Assembly (NCBI GenBank): GCA_019638525.1
Contig: JAHBTO010000004.1
Coordinates: 62,001 to 126,000, forward strand
Direction: 5' to 3'
Source: Ferruginibacter sp.
GTDB lineage: Bacteria > Bacteroidota > Bacteroidia > Chitinophagales > Chitinophagaceae
DNA length: 64,000 bases
Shown here: piece after piece, positions 63,656 to 64,000 of the stretch
Position numbering within the stretch: the stretch's first letter is position 1
Layout of the letters: each line of letters begins with the position of its first letter
The notes under the pieces: generated by a model
What the model saw: only the letters and a program-made list of their open reading frames with translations
The model's database searches: none
What the model was told of the DNA's origin: nothing
Position numbers and translations under genes: made by a program

Positions 63656-64000
63656 ATGTTATTTCAATTATTTAAAAAGATAGGCTTTATACTTGTATGG
63701 ATGTTTATAATTCCAATAAATGCATTGCAGGCTCAACCTGCATCCACTTTGTGTGCTACACCGCCAATGGGATGGAATAGCTGGAACTTTTTTGAGGGTA
63801 AAATAAGCGATTCAATTATAAGACAAATAGCCGATGCATTGCTGGCAAACGGGATGAAAGATGCCGGTTATGAATACATCATTATTGACGACTTATGGAC
63901 AAATGGACGGGATAAAAACAATGTGCTTATTGCCGATCCTGTTAGATTTCCTTATGGTATAAAAATTTTAGCTGATTATATTCATTCAAAAGGATTAAAA
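63656..64000 (+). CDS. GH27 alpha-galactosidase family protein, N-terminal part
   Basis: The gene runs off the window; 115 codons are seen. The start is the ATG at 63656 because a nearby upstream ATG in another frame soon hits a stop. A signal peptide covers about residues 1-27 (ends near NALQAQ). The mature start, ATPPMGWNSWNFF (about 35-46), is the hallmark of GH27 alpha-galactosidases, followed by MKDAGYEYIIIDDLWTN and FPYGIKILADYIHSKGLK, which match the first strands of the TIM barrel. It may begin a glycan-degradation cluster, but that lies outside. Substrate within GH27 is not fixed. Confidence 0.88.
   Translation, partial: MLFQLFKKIGFILVWMFIIPINALQAQPASTLCATPPMGWNSWNFFEGKISDSIIRQIADALLANGMKDAGYEYIIIDDLWTNGRDKNNVLIADPVRFPYGIKILADYIHSKGLK

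Overview
The window is a chromosomal segment from a member of the Bacteroidota, most likely family Chitinophagaceae or a close relative. The evidence is AT-rich DNA, many boxes of the Bacteroidota promoter form TAnnTTTG, little Shine-Dalgarno sequence, frequent TTG starts, a SecD-SecF fusion, DUF3667, DUF3810 and DUF2130 family proteins, an OMP_b-brl_3 type TonB-dependent receptor, and a secreted protein with a type IX secretion sorting tail. The genus call is inference. No insertion sequence, prophage, CRISPR array or recognisable defence system was seen.

Layout. 1-4.6 kb: envelope biogenesis genes (start of an LptD-like gene, then divergently an amidase, an MCE/MlaD-like protein and an OstA-like protein). 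4.7-7.8 kb: a small repeat-bearing secreted protein, an aspartate aminotransferase family enzyme and a class A beta-lactamase-fold lipoprotein. 7.9-10.8 kb: secDF. 11-16.7 kb: a very large NtrY-like histidine kinase, mazG and a DUF3667 protein. 17.6-20.8 kb: three tRNAs (Leu-UAA, Gly-GCC, Leu-GAG), a glycosyltransferase and a second histidine kinase. 21-31 kb: DUF2130 protein, phosphopantetheinyl transferase, dcd, DUF3810 protein, the DUF177-rpmF-plsX block, a third histidine kinase, an MgtC-like protein and a Tat-exported amine oxidase. 31-35.6 kb: PqqB-like metallo-hydrolase, a LamG protein, purB and mqnA.

35.6-47.4 kb is the main accessory region. A tightly packed plus-strand series (FkbM and TylF methyltransferases, an FdtA-like cupin, ATP-grasp, HAD, a further methyltransferase, a DegT aminotransferase and a GT2) converges on a minus-strand series (GT2, GT4, methyltransferase, large YfhO-like membrane protein). 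It looks like a surface-glycan locus that makes and decorates a 3-amino-3,6-dideoxyhexose. The ATP-grasp enzyme, rather than a recognisable acetyltransferase, is the candidate for modifying the amino group. This is the best candidate in the window for undescribed chemistry.

47.5-64 kb: TonB-dependent receptor, DUF445 protein, tRNA-His, a Prc-type S41 protease, a T9SS-secreted DUF11 protein, prfC, a MacB-like permease, tsaD (apparently with an ATT start), a TrmN6-like methyltransferase, a saccharopine/alanine dehydrogenase family enzyme, hscB, tRNA-Leu-CAA and the start of a GH27 alpha-galactosidase gene that runs off the end.

Most of the window is housekeeping and envelope function. Points of interest are the glycan locus, a C-terminal domain shared by the amidase and the LamG protein, the start of tsaD, face-to-face purB/mqnA promoters, three histidine kinases without a response regulator, and a metallo-hydrolase that lacks a metal-ligand aspartate.
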